64,000 nt of DNA from Lentisphaera profundi (GTDB taxonomy: Bacteria; Verrucomicrobiota; Lentisphaeria; Lentisphaerales; Lentisphaeraceae): assembly GCF_028728065.1 (NCBI RefSeq), contig NZ_CP117811.1, positions 1,984,001 through 2,048,000 of the forward strand, written 5' to 3'. The notes under the pieces are model-generated. The model ran no database searches and was not told where the DNA came from. It worked only from the letters and a program-made list of their open reading frames with translations. This document shows, in pieces, positions 35,625-45,416 of the stretch; the first letter of the stretch is position 1; every line of letters begins with the position of its first letter. Position numbers and translations under genes: made by a program.

Positions 35625-37352
35625 TTATCTGATAGGGCGATCAATCATTCTTGTAGACAAAGTCTTACTATAAAAATAGCTTTTATCCATTTCTTTCCCA
35701 ATTAACATCGCCTCAGCCATATCTACAACCTGATCGAAACTATCGCGATATTCCTCACCGACCTCTTTTTGCCATTCCACAAATTCTTTACTTTCTTTAA
35801 ACATGCGCTTCGCTTCGCTTGAACCTTGCTTTGCCCAATGCGCTAAACAAAGGTAAGCATTTTCACGGACATAAGAAGGATCAAAAGTATTTTCACTCAG
35901 TGGAACTTTAACCAACTTTTCCGTAATCAACTTTTTAAGTTCGAATAAACTCCTGTTGTTAACATGGTCACTATTGGTCATTGCCCAAATCATATAAGCC
36001 CGCACAGCAGAACTTGGCTGAGTATTTTTCTTTTGATCTTTTCTCGACTTGAGTCCTGGCTGTATCAATTTAGAAAAATCAGTCTTAGGGTTGTGGGCTA
36101 CTCCATCAAAAAACGCCTGACGTATAGTCATATCTTTCGTTTGAGTATATTTAACCAAGCCTTTTATATCAGAATCTTTTGCTACCGCCGCTAAGTAAAA
36201 GATAAGCCCTTGCTGAAAGGCAGCTTGACGTTTCTTCTCAAGTCCTTTCAAGGACTTACTATCCACGCGATATTTCATCACTCCAAGGTAACGCAAGCAG
36301 GCTTTCGTAACATCGGGGTTTGTACTATGCTTTAAAATGTTTAAAACTGAGTCTTTGCCCTCTTCCATTGCTTGATCTTCCATCACCGCTAGTTTCGCTA
36401 AGTTAATGGCATCCGCACCTTTTTCGAGAGTACAAAAATCACTATGCAGCGAAGCAGGGATTGCCTCTGCCGAAAACACTTCTATCGCTAATACCCCGGC
36501 CGCGATAGGCAACTTATAAACTCTTGATAATAAAAACTCTCTATTATCACTTTTTTCCACTAAGACACTACAGGCGGCTAATTTGATATCATCATTAGCA
36601 TTGAGAACGGCTCTTTTCGCCTCATCATTAAAGGACTTATTCCATTCGAGTTCACTCATCCTCAAAAAAGCAGAAACCGCGAACTGCTTAAGCCGACTTT
36701 GTTTCACTAAAAAATCAGATGAATGACTTGAGGCAATGAATTTACTCCTCTGAAAATCATTTTCGCATTTCTTGTAAGCTGCATTTTCATTAATTCGTGC
36801 CAGCTGTTTTAGCAACAACTCTTTTTTATACTCCGCCTTAGTTCGGCTCAAAACCTTCATCAACAAACGAGCGTCATCCACTTTCCCCGATAAGCATGCC
36901 ACAATCACATACTCATCCGACTTGTTCAAATAAGGTTTTAAGACTTCCGCAGATGAATTTTTAGCAAGTACCGTGAAGGCATCTAATGAAAAAGTTTTAT
37001 CCTTCACCAGCTTCTCCAAACTTTTTAAGCTTGAAGCACTCTGCTCCATATAGACTAGGGTAGATAAAATTTGACTTTTGACTTTAAGACTTTTTTCTAA
37101 GTGAAAAATCTTAAGTAAGGCTTCGCTTAAGTGTGCACTTCCCGTCACTTTACTGAGTCGACTAATCAACACCTGCTTTTCATTGACACTATAATGAGGC
37201 CATTGCCTAAGAGCTAAACTCAAGACATCCTCGCTAACCTTGTAAGAAGTGTAATGACTTGGATAATCCCCTGACAAAAGCGGGCGATCATCGACTATGT
37301 TTTGATAATTGGCTACCTGAAGCTGAACTCCCGCCATTAAGATCGCAATCAT
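35625..37352 (-). CDS. Helical-repeat (HEAT-like) protein of unknown function
   Basis: 575 residues, almost entirely predicted alpha helix in pairs of about 35 residues, for example SEALLKIFHLEKSLKVKSQI then LSTLVYMEQSASSLKSLEKL. This is the pattern of HEAT/TPR-type solenoids, but no named family is recognised. The N-terminus has a short hydrophobic stretch (MIAILMAGVQLQV) that may be a weak export signal. It is the last gene of the operon and its start overlaps the permease stop by one base, so it is very likely a partner of the ABC system; a protein-binding scaffold is the simplest idea. Confidence 0.65.
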   Translation of the reverse strand: MIAILMAGVQLQVANYQNIVDDRPLLSGDYPSHYTSYKVSEDVLSLALRQWPHYSVNEKQVLISRLSKVTGSAHLSEALLKIFHLEKSLKVKSQILSTLVYMEQSASSLKSLEKLVKDKTFSLDAFTVLAKNSSAEVLKPYLNKSDEYVIVACLSGKVDDARLLMKVLSRTKAEYKKELLLKQLARINENAAYKKCENDFQRSKFIASSHSSDFLVKQSRLKQFAVSAFLRMSELEWNKSFNDEAKRAVLNANDDIKLAACSVLVEKSDNREFLLSRVYKLPIAAGVLAIEVFSAEAIPASLHSDFCTLEKGADAINLAKLAVMEDQAMEEGKDSVLNILKHSTNPDVTKACLRYLGVMKYRVDSKSLKGLEKKRQAAFQQGLIFYLAAVAKDSDIKGLVKYTQTKDMTIRQAFFDGVAHNPKTDFSKLIQPGLKSRKDQKKNTQPSSAVRAYMIWAMTNSDHVNNRSLFELKKLITEKLVKVPLSENTFDPSYVRENAYLCLAHWAKQGSSEAKRMFKESKEFVEWQKEVGEEYRDSFDQVVDMAEAMLIGKEMDKSYFYSKTLSTRMIDRPIR

Positions 37353-38992
37353 TATCCTTTTCTCCTACTCATCATTTGTCTTACCTTTATTGCACCCAAA
37401 ATAGAAAAAATTGCTGCGGTAATAATTAAAAACAATACGTTAATTTGCCAGAAGTCTCCTTCTAGAAAATCTGTAAAAACTCTATCCGTATTTCTCAGAC
37501 CACCAGCAACAGGATTGATCATTAAAATCTTACGCATCAATTCCTCTCCTAATTTATCACTAAAAAGAAGAACTGAGAGACTCCCCACTGTTACTGTAAA
37601 GGCAAAAATATAAGATGCCGCCGTTGCACCTGCGCTGGTTTTTGAAACTGCCGAGAAAAACAAGCCCGCACAAATAAAGCACAAAGCCGCACTCGCTAAG
37701 AGCCAAATCATTGGCAATAAATTTCCACCGCGCCCGTCCTGTAAAAAGTTCAGACTAAAAATCACTGGGATACTACAAGCCATTATAAAAAAGATATAGA
37801 TAAACCCTGCATACAATTTACCCAGTACATAGCGAAAAGCTCCAATCTGACTCATGCGTACAAACAGTAAATTACCGGAGTTCACATCTTCTGAAATTGA
37901 ACTCGCACACACTCCCGGAGCAATCAAAACCGTTAAACCTAGCTGATAAATAACGGCGCCATACTCAACTGAATTCTGTCCTAAATGAGTCGAATAGCCA
38001 CTAGAAAGCACAATGAGTAAAACTATACTTATGGCATTACATGTGGAAAAGGTCCATAAAAGAAATCGTGGATTCCCAAGCATTTTACTTCTCAACTCCG
38101 CCATGAAAATCGGATTAATAAACATTGGCGTTAAACGCTTAGTGCCTGTCGTATCGAAAATAAACATCAATTTATAAAAAATGCTCTTCCCTTCTTTTAC
38201 ACGACTTTGACGTGCCTTTGTTTGATTTCTCGATAATAATTTGATTCGAAATACAAAACATGAAATAATAAAAATCAGTATATTAAAGGCCAAAAACTTT
38301 AAAATATTATCTCCCGAACCGCCTCCGAGCAAGGTCCTATGCTCACTATATATCAATTGATAAAGGGCATCAAATGGACTGAAAGAACGAATCAACTCGA
38401 GTAGAGGTTTAATATTCTGCTGACTTAGCAATAAATCGGGCAAGAATACCGCGCCACTCATCAACGCCACCAACAGGTAGGACTGAATCAGTGCTGAATT
38501 ACTACTACTAGCACTTGCTGAAACAGCTAAACAAACACCTCCATAACAAATTGCCGAGATAAGAATAATGAGCTGGCCCTGTATCAACACATCTATGTTC
38601 ACACCTCCCGAAAGTAGACATAATGCGCTAACAGGAAGAAAAAATAGCACCATAAATAATTGCATCGTTATAACGGCGAAGAGCTTACCAAACATTATAT
38701 CGCCCGGTTTTAGCATAGTTGTAATCAACATCACAAAACGATTTTTCTCTTTTTCATCCGAAACCGAACAAGCACATAAGGCCGGAACGAACGATAAAAT
38801 AATAGCTAGGTTCAGTAATAATATAATAGAGAATATATGTCGGCCTGAGGATCTAATAACCGAAAACACATCACTCTCCGGCCACAGTAAGCACAGAAAG
38901 CCCGCCATTGCCAAGAAGGCAAAAAAAACAAAACTCTGCAAGCGTACATCCCGCAAATACTGTTTCAGTTCATGTATAAATATAGTAAACAT
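37352..38992 (-). CDS. ABC-2 type transporter permease
   Basis: 546 residues with about 12 membrane segments in two halves, each starting with a short cytoplasmic helix (IHELKQYLRDVRLQSFVFF; FMAELRSKMLGNPRFLLW). VCASSISEDVNSGNLLFVRM is the amphipathic pattern seen in ABC-2 proteins of the gliding/export branch. The duplication suggests that one protein supplies both membrane halves. It lies 6 bp after the ABC ATPase gene, which should be its energising partner. Confidence 0.85.
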   Translation of the reverse strand: MFTIFIHELKQYLRDVRLQSFVFFAFLAMAGFLCLLWPESDVFSVIRSSGRHIFSIILLLNLAIILSFVPALCACSVSDEKEKNRFVMLITTMLKPGDIMFGKLFAVITMQLFMVLFFLPVSALCLLSGGVNIDVLIQGQLIILISAICYGGVCLAVSASASSSNSALIQSYLLVALMSGAVFLPDLLLSQQNIKPLLELIRSFSPFDALYQLIYSEHRTLLGGGSGDNILKFLAFNILIFIISCFVFRIKLLSRNQTKARQSRVKEGKSIFYKLMFIFDTTGTKRLTPMFINPIFMAELRSKMLGNPRFLLWTFSTCNAISIVLLIVLSSGYSTHLGQNSVEYGAVIYQLGLTVLIAPGVCASSISEDVNSGNLLFVRMSQIGAFRYVLGKLYAGFIYIFFIMACSIPVIFSLNFLQDGRGGNLLPMIWLLASAALCFICAGLFFSAVSKTSAGATAASYIFAFTVTVGSLSVLLFSDKLGEELMRKILMINPVAGGLRNTDRVFTDFLEGDFWQINVLFLIITAAIFSILGAIKVRQMMSRRKG

Positions 38993-38998
38993 ATTGAC

Positions 38999-39922
38999 CT
39001 ACTTAGCTGCCAATTGCATAAACATCTCTTCCAACTCTAGCTCATGGAGTTTAAAGGAATTAACTCGTATACTGTTTTCAATAAGGTACGCTAATACTTT
39101 CGCACCAATATCTTCATCTTTATTACATGAGAAGGAAACTTCTTGTTCACGAACTTGAATATCCTTAACTGATCCCATATTTGACAAAAATTCCTGCGTG
39201 CGACCTAAATCATCCACATGGACTTCGATATCATAAGTCTTTTTGTCTGTCAATGACTCCGTTATGTCCTCAAGCTTACCAAAAGCTTCCATCTTGCCCT
39301 TATTAATAATACCGACTAGATCACACATATTGCCCAAGTCAGGTAAAATGTGAGATGACAAAATAATTGTTTTCCCAAGATTTTTAAGTTCGCAAACAAC
39401 TTCACGCATTTCTATACGTGCCTGAGGATCTAAGCCACCAGCTGGTTCGTCCAATATCAGTACTTTGGGATCAGGTAAAATTGTTTTTGCCAGCCCAATT
39501 CTCTGACGCATCCCTCTGGATAAAGAGGCGACTTGATAATCCACCATATCTTCCGAACGAGTCAAGCTTAAGGCATGTACAATTCTTTCTTTACGAAGCT
39601 TACGGGGAATTCGATATGCGGCACCAAAAAAATCCAAATACTGCCAAACAGTCATACGATCATAGACGCCAAAAATATCGGGCATATAACCCACCGTCTG
39701 CTTGAGCTTCTTTAAATTTCGTGGCTTAACTTCAATACCATTAATTTTAGCACTTCCTGAGTCCGCATCCATCAAGCCTGTCAGAATTTTGAATGTAGTC
39801 GTTTTTCCTGCGCCATTGTGACCGACATAGCCCATTATAGAACCTTCAGGAACTGTAAAACTAAGATTATCAACACCACGTCCAGAGCCAAAGGACTTGC
39901 TTAATGAGTTTAATTCAATCAC
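38999..39922 (-). CDS. ABC transporter ATP-binding protein (ABC-2 type)
   Basis: 307 residues. Walker A GHNGAGKTTT, signature LSRGMRQRIGLA, Walker B VLILDEPAGGLD, and SSHILPDLGNMCD. The C-terminal extension of about 80 residues is common in ATPases that partner ABC-2 permeases. Its start overlaps the stop of the gene before it by four bases (ATGA). Together with 37352-38992 and 39919-42093 it forms a GldA/GldF/GldG-like set. Confidence 0.95.
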   Translation of the reverse strand: MIELNSLSKSFGSGRGVDNLSFTVPEGSIMGYVGHNGAGKTTTFKILTGLMDADSGSAKINGIEVKPRNLKKLKQTVGYMPDIFGVYDRMTVWQYLDFFGAAYRIPRKLRKERIVHALSLTRSEDMVDYQVASLSRGMRQRIGLAKTILPDPKVLILDEPAGGLDPQARIEMREVVCELKNLGKTIILSSHILPDLGNMCDLVGIINKGKMEAFGKLEDITESLTDKKTYDIEVHVDDLGRTQEFLSNMGSVKDIQVREQEVSFSCNKDEDIGAKVLAYLIENSIRVNSFKLHELELEEMFMQLAAK

Positions 39923-42093
39923 GGTAATTCTCCCTTGAGGCTAATTTTAAATTCTTTTGACTTAAATTCTTTCACTGTTTGGATCTGCGATTTATCTTCA
40001 AATATAATTTCGAGATCAAAATACAATTCATTTACATCCTTAGCTTTCGGCAATTTATAAGTAAGGTTCTTACCTGTAAAATCTTTACGCTTACTACCAT
40101 CAACTAATTTATATTTAACTGGATAAGCAGAATCCAAGTCAATCGCCACTTGAATTTCACTCACTTTCAAGCCCGATAATTCTACTGGAACTTGCACTCT
40201 AAAACCACAGCGATGACGCCCACCGACAGCTGTCTTGGTGTACATTTTTTTATTAATGTCCCACAGTCGTTGAAAATCGGTGAAATTAATCCCCACAAAT
40301 TCTTCAGGCACAAGTATTTTTTTATTTTTTGCTTTTAAGCGTACTGGATACACCAATAAACCCTCCGTGTCCTCATTATGCTCTCTCTTAAAGAGCATAA
40401 CTTGGCTTCGTCCTTGATCTTCTAGAAGTGGCTTAATAATCCCTGCATTGAAGTCATCCTCTTTCAATACGTACACACCATTCTTACCCAAGAGCATATC
40501 TCCTTCTATACTAGAGGCTATTCCAGATTCATCTAAAATAAGCTCTAGGTATTTATTGGATTCTAACTCAGGATTCATCGACCACTCAACAAAACTGCGC
40601 CAAGTCTCGGCTTCAACTTCGGTCCCATCCAAACTCAGAGTATTTTTATCTGCTGATATTTTTAAAAAATTAACATTGAGGCTTTCGATATCAACTTCTG
40701 ATTTTCTCGCTGTATCTTGTGTGATATTCAATCTAGATGATGCCATTTGCCCTGCGCTCTTAGGCTCTTCATATGTACTAACATTCACAATGCGATTCTT
40801 AGCCATATCTCTAGAAAAACTGAGCTTCCCTGCTTTTACTTCATAAAAGCTATGAACAATCTCTTTTATACCTGAATTAACTTGATGACTATATTCTACT
40901 TTTAATCTCTTGGATTCTTTTGGTACATTAATCATTTTATCTTTGCCCAAAATCAAATATGCGCTAAAACAGACTGAGACTAGGCCAACCACAAACCAAG
41001 AGTACTGAACTTTTTTGAAGACTCTCGCCAAGAGAAAGATAGTAAAGACAGTCAGGCCGTACACCAACAAAATCATAAATAGCTTACTACTATTAGGAGC
41101 AATCATACCACTTAAACTGGAAGTGTAACGCTCTAGACTGGGATCCCCGTTATCCGATGGCAGTACCAATCTCCGACTATAACTCAAGAAAAAATTCAAG
41201 AACTCTGAGATATCCTCCGAATGAGGTCCTAGTGATTTCTGCGCTAAAGGCACCGCATAAAAGAAACTTAAACCTAAGCCGACAGGTCGAGCTGCCACCA
41301 GCACATCTTTTTTATCTTTTAACATCACGTAACTGTCGTCAAATAACTTCACTCGCATAAAATCAAAACTTTGCGTCGTCTTCAAATCTTCAAAACCTTT
41401 CTTAAGCATCACGCGGCTGGCATTTCTCTGACTCAGTGAAAGGATTTTAGCAGGTAGTAAATAGCCATAACCCGTATCATACATATGCTCAATCGTATCT
41501 GGGTGACTAACTAGTAAGGAGCCTCCATTATTAACATATTGCGAAACAATATCTAATGCCGCTTTATTTAATTGAGATTTACTCGGCTTATTGATGATAA
41601 GTAAATCAACACTTTTTAAATCAGCCCAATTCATAGGTATCTGGTCAATTGTATTGACACTTCTCTGCGATGCCTTTAGGAAACTCGATTTTAAACCATT
41701 TTGATCAATAGGGTTATCTAAGATCACTACATTTACTATGTTTTTGACAAACACTTTCATGTTTGTTTGATTAATTAATTTCTTTCCCTGTTTAAATTGT
41801 AGCTTCATCTCTCTACAATCAGCATCAAGCTTAAAAGGAAAGTCGCGCGAAGAATGACTTTTTGCTGCCAGAGAAAATTTATACTCCCATGTATTTAACG
41901 GATAGGAGGAATTAAAAAACAGCAGTTCTACATCTTGCTGCTTATTCGTTTTATTTTCAAAATTGACATTCATCATCACCATTGACTGAGAACTGACTTT
42001 CAAAGCTCCATGCTGCTTGATAAATGCACTCGTCATTTTCAAGTCTTGCGCCATCACTACGCTCATAAACATTATGCACAATATATACTTCAC
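39919..42093 (-). CDS. GldG-like membrane-anchored periplasmic protein
   Basis: 724 residues. A signal peptide (MKYILCIMFMSVVMAQ) is followed by a beta-rich domain, then a flavodoxin/amidotransferase-like fold (VNVVILDNPIDQNGLKS; DLLIINKPSKSQLN; VNNGGSLLVSHPD) without a catalytic Cys-His-Glu set. Two membrane helices lie near residues 340-390 (LFMILLVYGLTVFTIFLLA). The C-terminal half is again beta-rich and probably periplasmic. The plan resembles GldG/DUF4350-type proteins that accompany ABC-2 transporters. The gene overlaps its neighbours by four bases on each side. Function unknown. Confidence 0.65.
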   Translation of the reverse strand: MKYILCIMFMSVVMAQDLKMTSAFIKQHGALKVSSQSMVMMNVNFENKTNKQQDVELLFFNSSYPLNTWEYKFSLAAKSHSSRDFPFKLDADCREMKLQFKQGKKLINQTNMKVFVKNIVNVVILDNPIDQNGLKSSFLKASQRSVNTIDQIPMNWADLKSVDLLIINKPSKSQLNKAALDIVSQYVNNGGSLLVSHPDTIEHMYDTGYGYLLPAKILSLSQRNASRVMLKKGFEDLKTTQSFDFMRVKLFDDSYVMLKDKKDVLVAARPVGLGLSFFYAVPLAQKSLGPHSEDISEFLNFFLSYSRRLVLPSDNGDPSLERYTSSLSGMIAPNSSKLFMILLVYGLTVFTIFLLARVFKKVQYSWFVVGLVSVCFSAYLILGKDKMINVPKESKRLKVEYSHQVNSGIKEIVHSFYEVKAGKLSFSRDMAKNRIVNVSTYEEPKSAGQMASSRLNITQDTARKSEVDIESLNVNFLKISADKNTLSLDGTEVEAETWRSFVEWSMNPELESNKYLELILDESGIASSIEGDMLLGKNGVYVLKEDDFNAGIIKPLLEDQGRSQVMLFKREHNEDTEGLLVYPVRLKAKNKKILVPEEFVGINFTDFQRLWDINKKMYTKTAVGGRHRCGFRVQVPVELSGLKVSEIQVAIDLDSAYPVKYKLVDGSKRKDFTGKNLTYKLPKAKDVNELYFDLEIIFEDKSQIQTVKEFKSKEFKISLKGELP

Positions 42094-44285
42094 ACTCTCT
42101 CCTTAAGTTGTTCGAGTAACGTTTTTACTTTTTCATATCTATTTAAAAGTTCTTTTTCATGTTGAAACTCTTTAACTAAAAATAAGCCCAGCTGCTTTAG
42201 TTTTCCTGAAAGATCTATCATATAAGCCTCTTGTTCTGAGCTATACTTTTTATTTTGGCGCTTGGACATGATCATTGGAGCAAGAGATATTTCCTGAAGC
42301 ATCAAATGGCTAATAATGAGATCTTTACGAAAATCTTTTCCCAACTTTCTATAATACTCACCATATTTGAGTAATAGATTATGACCTCGTCGACTATCTG
42401 GAGCTAGTTGAAGACCTTTTCTTAAACTAGCCATAACCTCGTCCGCTTGCTTATTGCGCTGAAATTGAAGTTCCGCCAAACTAATATAGTTCATTCCGTA
42501 CCGAGGCTCTGACGCAATCGCTTTGAACATCGATCGCTCGGCCTCTAACAAATACTGCTCCATCGAAATTGCGTTCACTGCCATCCCCTGACTTTGCAGT
42601 GTTTTCTGGCGATAATACATAAGTAGCAATTTTTTACTTGCCATCCTCCATATATCAGGTCTTTCCATGAGCTCATCTAGAACCTCACATTCGGCAACAA
42701 TTTGCTCTGCTGATAAATAGTTCGGATCTCCCAACACACCGCAGCTTACACAATAAGCTAAATCATCTTGCTCTAGCGTTTCTAAACAGTAGTCACAATT
42801 TCTTAAGTTGAGGTTCCCTATTTTGATAAAGCGATAATCAATCAATGATGAGCCAAAAAAACGATCATGGCTCAATGAAAAGCGATGCAAAGAATACATA
42901 TCTTTTACAAAAAGAAATACGCAGGCACACAAACATAATAAACTTATATTTATACCCACTGAGACTTTATTAGATAAATTTTCATACTCTTCGTCACATG
43001 GACGTTTAATCAAAGTCAGCATCACTGCAAATGTGAGTAATGTTCCAGGTATAAAGAAATTAAAATCTAACTGCGCATGGATAAACCAAGCGAGTAAACC
43101 CCAAAATATAAAATGATTATATGACCACTTATCCTTATCCAAAATCTTTACTAAGTAAATAAAAGACGCAATAAACAGCAAAGAGGCCAGCAAGCCAGAT
43201 ATACCACATTGCCCAATCATCGTATTTAACATATTATGAGGTAAAATAGTACCCTCAGCCCCAGGGATTTTATGCAGTAGATAGTCGTTGCGGAATTCTC
43301 CCATACCTGCGCCCATAGGATTATTTTTGAACATCTCAAAACCTACTCGAGCATACTCACTTCTAACAATAACCGATGGTATATTAAACAAGATTGGCGC
43401 GCTCAGTGCTACCACTAAAACCAGCAAGCCCAAAGTCATTAAGCATTTCTTACGCGAAAGACTTAAGGCATAGGTGATCACACTCGCTGCTACAAAAGCC
43501 ATTATACCACCGCGGCTCTTTGTCAGCAACAAACACGTACACAGAGGAATAATAGCAATCAAAGACCACAGCATTAAGCGTTTTTTATCTGCTACAAAAG
43601 ACTGTAAGATGTGTCGAGCCATATAGAGAAATAGGCCAAAGATCAAAATAAGGTGTGCTGCGTAACTATTAGAAAGTACAAAATCTGCATAGAGTAAGGT
43701 TTCTTGGGCACGACCTTTAAAGTCACCTAAATTAACATTATTACTCTGTTCAATCATTTGAACATTTTGGCTAAACCCATAAAAGTATTGGTACAGGCCA
43801 TTATAAATAGATTTACACGCACCAAAAAAGATGGCTCCCATAAAAATCAACCTTGTTCGGGGACGCTGATTAACGGCTATCCACGCTGATAAGGCCAATG
43901 CCAATACTCCTACTACATGGCTTATGTACTGATTTAGAAAAGCTTTCTCCGTTGTTTGTATCCCCCCTGGCAACAACGCCAAAAGCAAAACAAACCAAGG
44001 AACAAAGAAATAAACCTGTTTGAGTTCTTTCACTAATCTTTGAGGGTAGGTTACTATTGCTAACACTAAGCATAACAAGGCGCTAATTGTCAGAATTTGC
44101 GACGGCCACGCTGCCGCGTAAATCCACGAATATAAATCCAATGGACTCAATTCTACCGCATTTTGACCAAAATTTAAACCAAAGTAGAGCGGACTTAAAA
44201 AAAGCAGGATCGATACCCCAATAATGAGTGATTTCTCGGCTAACTTCAAGTTTTTAAAGGGTTCACTCAAAATTAGTCTCCGCAA
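42090..44285 (-). CDS. O-antigen ligase/polymerase family membrane protein with TPR tail
   Basis: 731 residues. About 12 membrane helices (residues 20-450) include the Wzy/WaaL family region: TKSRGGIMAFV, ARVGFEMFKNNPMGAGMGEF and ILPHNMLNTMIGQCGISG. The C-terminal 270 residues are soluble and mostly helical, with TPR-like stretches (AERSMFKAIASEPRYGMNYI). Between the two lies CDYC-x11-CVSC (about 42739-42800), a possible metal knuckle not usual in this family. The start overlaps the RicT stop by 13 bases. Expected role: joining or polymerising surface glycans on the periplasmic side of the inner membrane. Confidence 0.8.
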   Translation of the reverse strand: MRRLILSEPFKNLKLAEKSLIIGVSILLFLSPLYFGLNFGQNAVELSPLDLYSWIYAAAWPSQILTISALLCLVLAIVTYPQRLVKELKQVYFFVPWFVLLLALLPGGIQTTEKAFLNQYISHVVGVLALALSAWIAVNQRPRTRLIFMGAIFFGACKSIYNGLYQYFYGFSQNVQMIEQSNNVNLGDFKGRAQETLLYADFVLSNSYAAHLILIFGLFLYMARHILQSFVADKKRLMLWSLIAIIPLCTCLLLTKSRGGIMAFVAASVITYALSLSRKKCLMTLGLLVLVVALSAPILFNIPSVIVRSEYARVGFEMFKNNPMGAGMGEFRNDYLLHKIPGAEGTILPHNMLNTMIGQCGISGLLASLLFIASFIYLVKILDKDKWSYNHFIFWGLLAWFIHAQLDFNFFIPGTLLTFAVMLTLIKRPCDEEYENLSNKVSVGINISLLCLCACVFLFVKDMYSLHRFSLSHDRFFGSSLIDYRFIKIGNLNLRNCDYCLETLEQDDLAYCVSCGVLGDPNYLSAEQIVAECEVLDELMERPDIWRMASKKLLLMYYRQKTLQSQGMAVNAISMEQYLLEAERSMFKAIASEPRYGMNYISLAELQFQRNKQADEVMASLRKGLQLAPDSRRGHNLLLKYGEYYRKLGKDFRKDLIISHLMLQEISLAPMIMSKRQNKKYSSEQEAYMIDLSGKLKQLGLFLVKEFQHEKELLNRYEKVKTLLEQLKERV

Positions 44286-45166
44286 CTATCGCAATCATCT
44301 GTCGAACACGATTTATCTGAATCTGTTGTTGAGCAGTCATCACCGCAGGCACTTTCTTTTGTATCGACGAGTTCATCCAATTGTTCTCTAGATACATTCA
44401 TCACCCGCCCATCTTGTTTCACTCTCACTAAAACCGATCGATTCAGTAAAGTTGTATCCAAAACTCGAGCTTCTTGTCCACGGACCATTATTTGACTTCC
44501 ATGAAGTGGCATGTCTTTCGAAATTAATTGGTAGCCTTCATACTCGAAAGCTAGGCAACACTTCAAGCGACCACATTGTCCTGATATCATATTGGCCTTA
44601 AGTGATAAATGCTGCTCTTTTGCCATTCTTACATTCACACTCTGAAACTCATGTATCCAAGATGTGCAACATAAAACTCTGCCACAGGTCCCTATTCCAC
44701 CTCTCATCTTCGCTACGTCGCGAACTCCCACCTGTCTCATTTCAATCTTCATATTTAAGCTTGACGCCAATTCTCTGACAAGCTGCCTAAAATCAACACG
44801 TTTTGGGGATAAGAAACGAACCACTGCTCTTCTTCTATCAAAGGATATATGTGCGTCTACCATAGATATATCTAATTGTGAACGGGAAATAATGGCTTCA
44901 GCTTTTTGTCCTGAAATACGGTTAAATCGATGGTTTTCATTCGCTTTATTTTGATCTTGTAAGGTCGCTCTCCGTAAAATCTGAGGCATGCTCTCTGCGT
45001 CGGCTTCGATGGGCAGTTCACCACGGCAATGAACAACACGAGCGTATTCTTTATACGTCCCGAAGTCCAATATGACTGCATCGTTTTTCTTCAACTTCTT
45101 ATTCTCTAAACCAAGGCAATCCATCCGAATACCCGATTCTAGCCAAACTTCATATACTAACTTCAT
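44273..45166 (-). CDS. ricT: PSP1/RicT (YaaT)-like protein
   Basis: 297 residues. The PSP1 C-terminal domain is unmistakable: MRGGIGTCGRVLCCTSWIHEF, MAKEQHLSLKANMISGQCGR, LKCCLAFEYEGY, with the cysteine set of the family (shown in parts). In Bacillus, RicT with RicA and RicF binds FeS clusters and affects RNase Y maturation of mRNA. A Cys/Asp-rich tail of 25 residues (CGDDCSTTDSDKSCSTDD...) is added. It is the first gene of the operon; the link between RicT and an O-antigen ligase is unexplained. Confidence 0.92.
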   Translation of the reverse strand: MKLVYEVWLESGIRMDCLGLENKKLKKNDAVILDFGTYKEYARVVHCRGELPIEADAESMPQILRRATLQDQNKANENHRFNRISGQKAEAIISRSQLDISMVDAHISFDRRRAVVRFLSPKRVDFRQLVRELASSLNMKIEMRQVGVRDVAKMRGGIGTCGRVLCCTSWIHEFQSVNVRMAKEQHLSLKANMISGQCGRLKCCLAFEYEGYQLISKDMPLHGSQIMVRGQEARVLDTTLLNRSVLVRVKQDGRVMNVSREQLDELVDTKESACGDDCSTTDSDKSCSTDDCDSCGD

Positions 45167-45338
45167 TAAATACCCTAAATTGAGATCAAGTCATTAGCAT
45201 AAAACTTTTAGACTGAAAAGCAATACTCAGAAAAGGATTCAAGATCAAAGCTCTTCATTTATTTGTATTTTTTAAAAGATTTCATCACTCTAAATACAAA
45301 TACATTTATTTAAGCTTGCTTTTTCATAGGGAAATTTA

Positions 45339-45366
45339 TTGACAAGACAAAGTTCCGATTTATTTT
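45339..45366 (+). promoter_or_regulatory. Promoter of the diheme cytochrome gene
   Basis: TTGACA (45339-45344, perfect consensus), a 16 bp spacer and TATTTT (45361-45366). This promoter lies within the longer reading frame upstream of the cytochrome gene and argues for the ATG at 45417 as start. Confidence 0.6.
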
Positions 45367-45416
45367 CATATACATATTTTTTAATACTATATACACAAAC
45401 ACAAGGATATTACCTC

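Noticed and set aside
38568-39158. 196-residue plus-strand frame opposite the ABC permease and ATPase
   Set aside because: It is antisense to two genes with clear family motifs and resembles no known protein.
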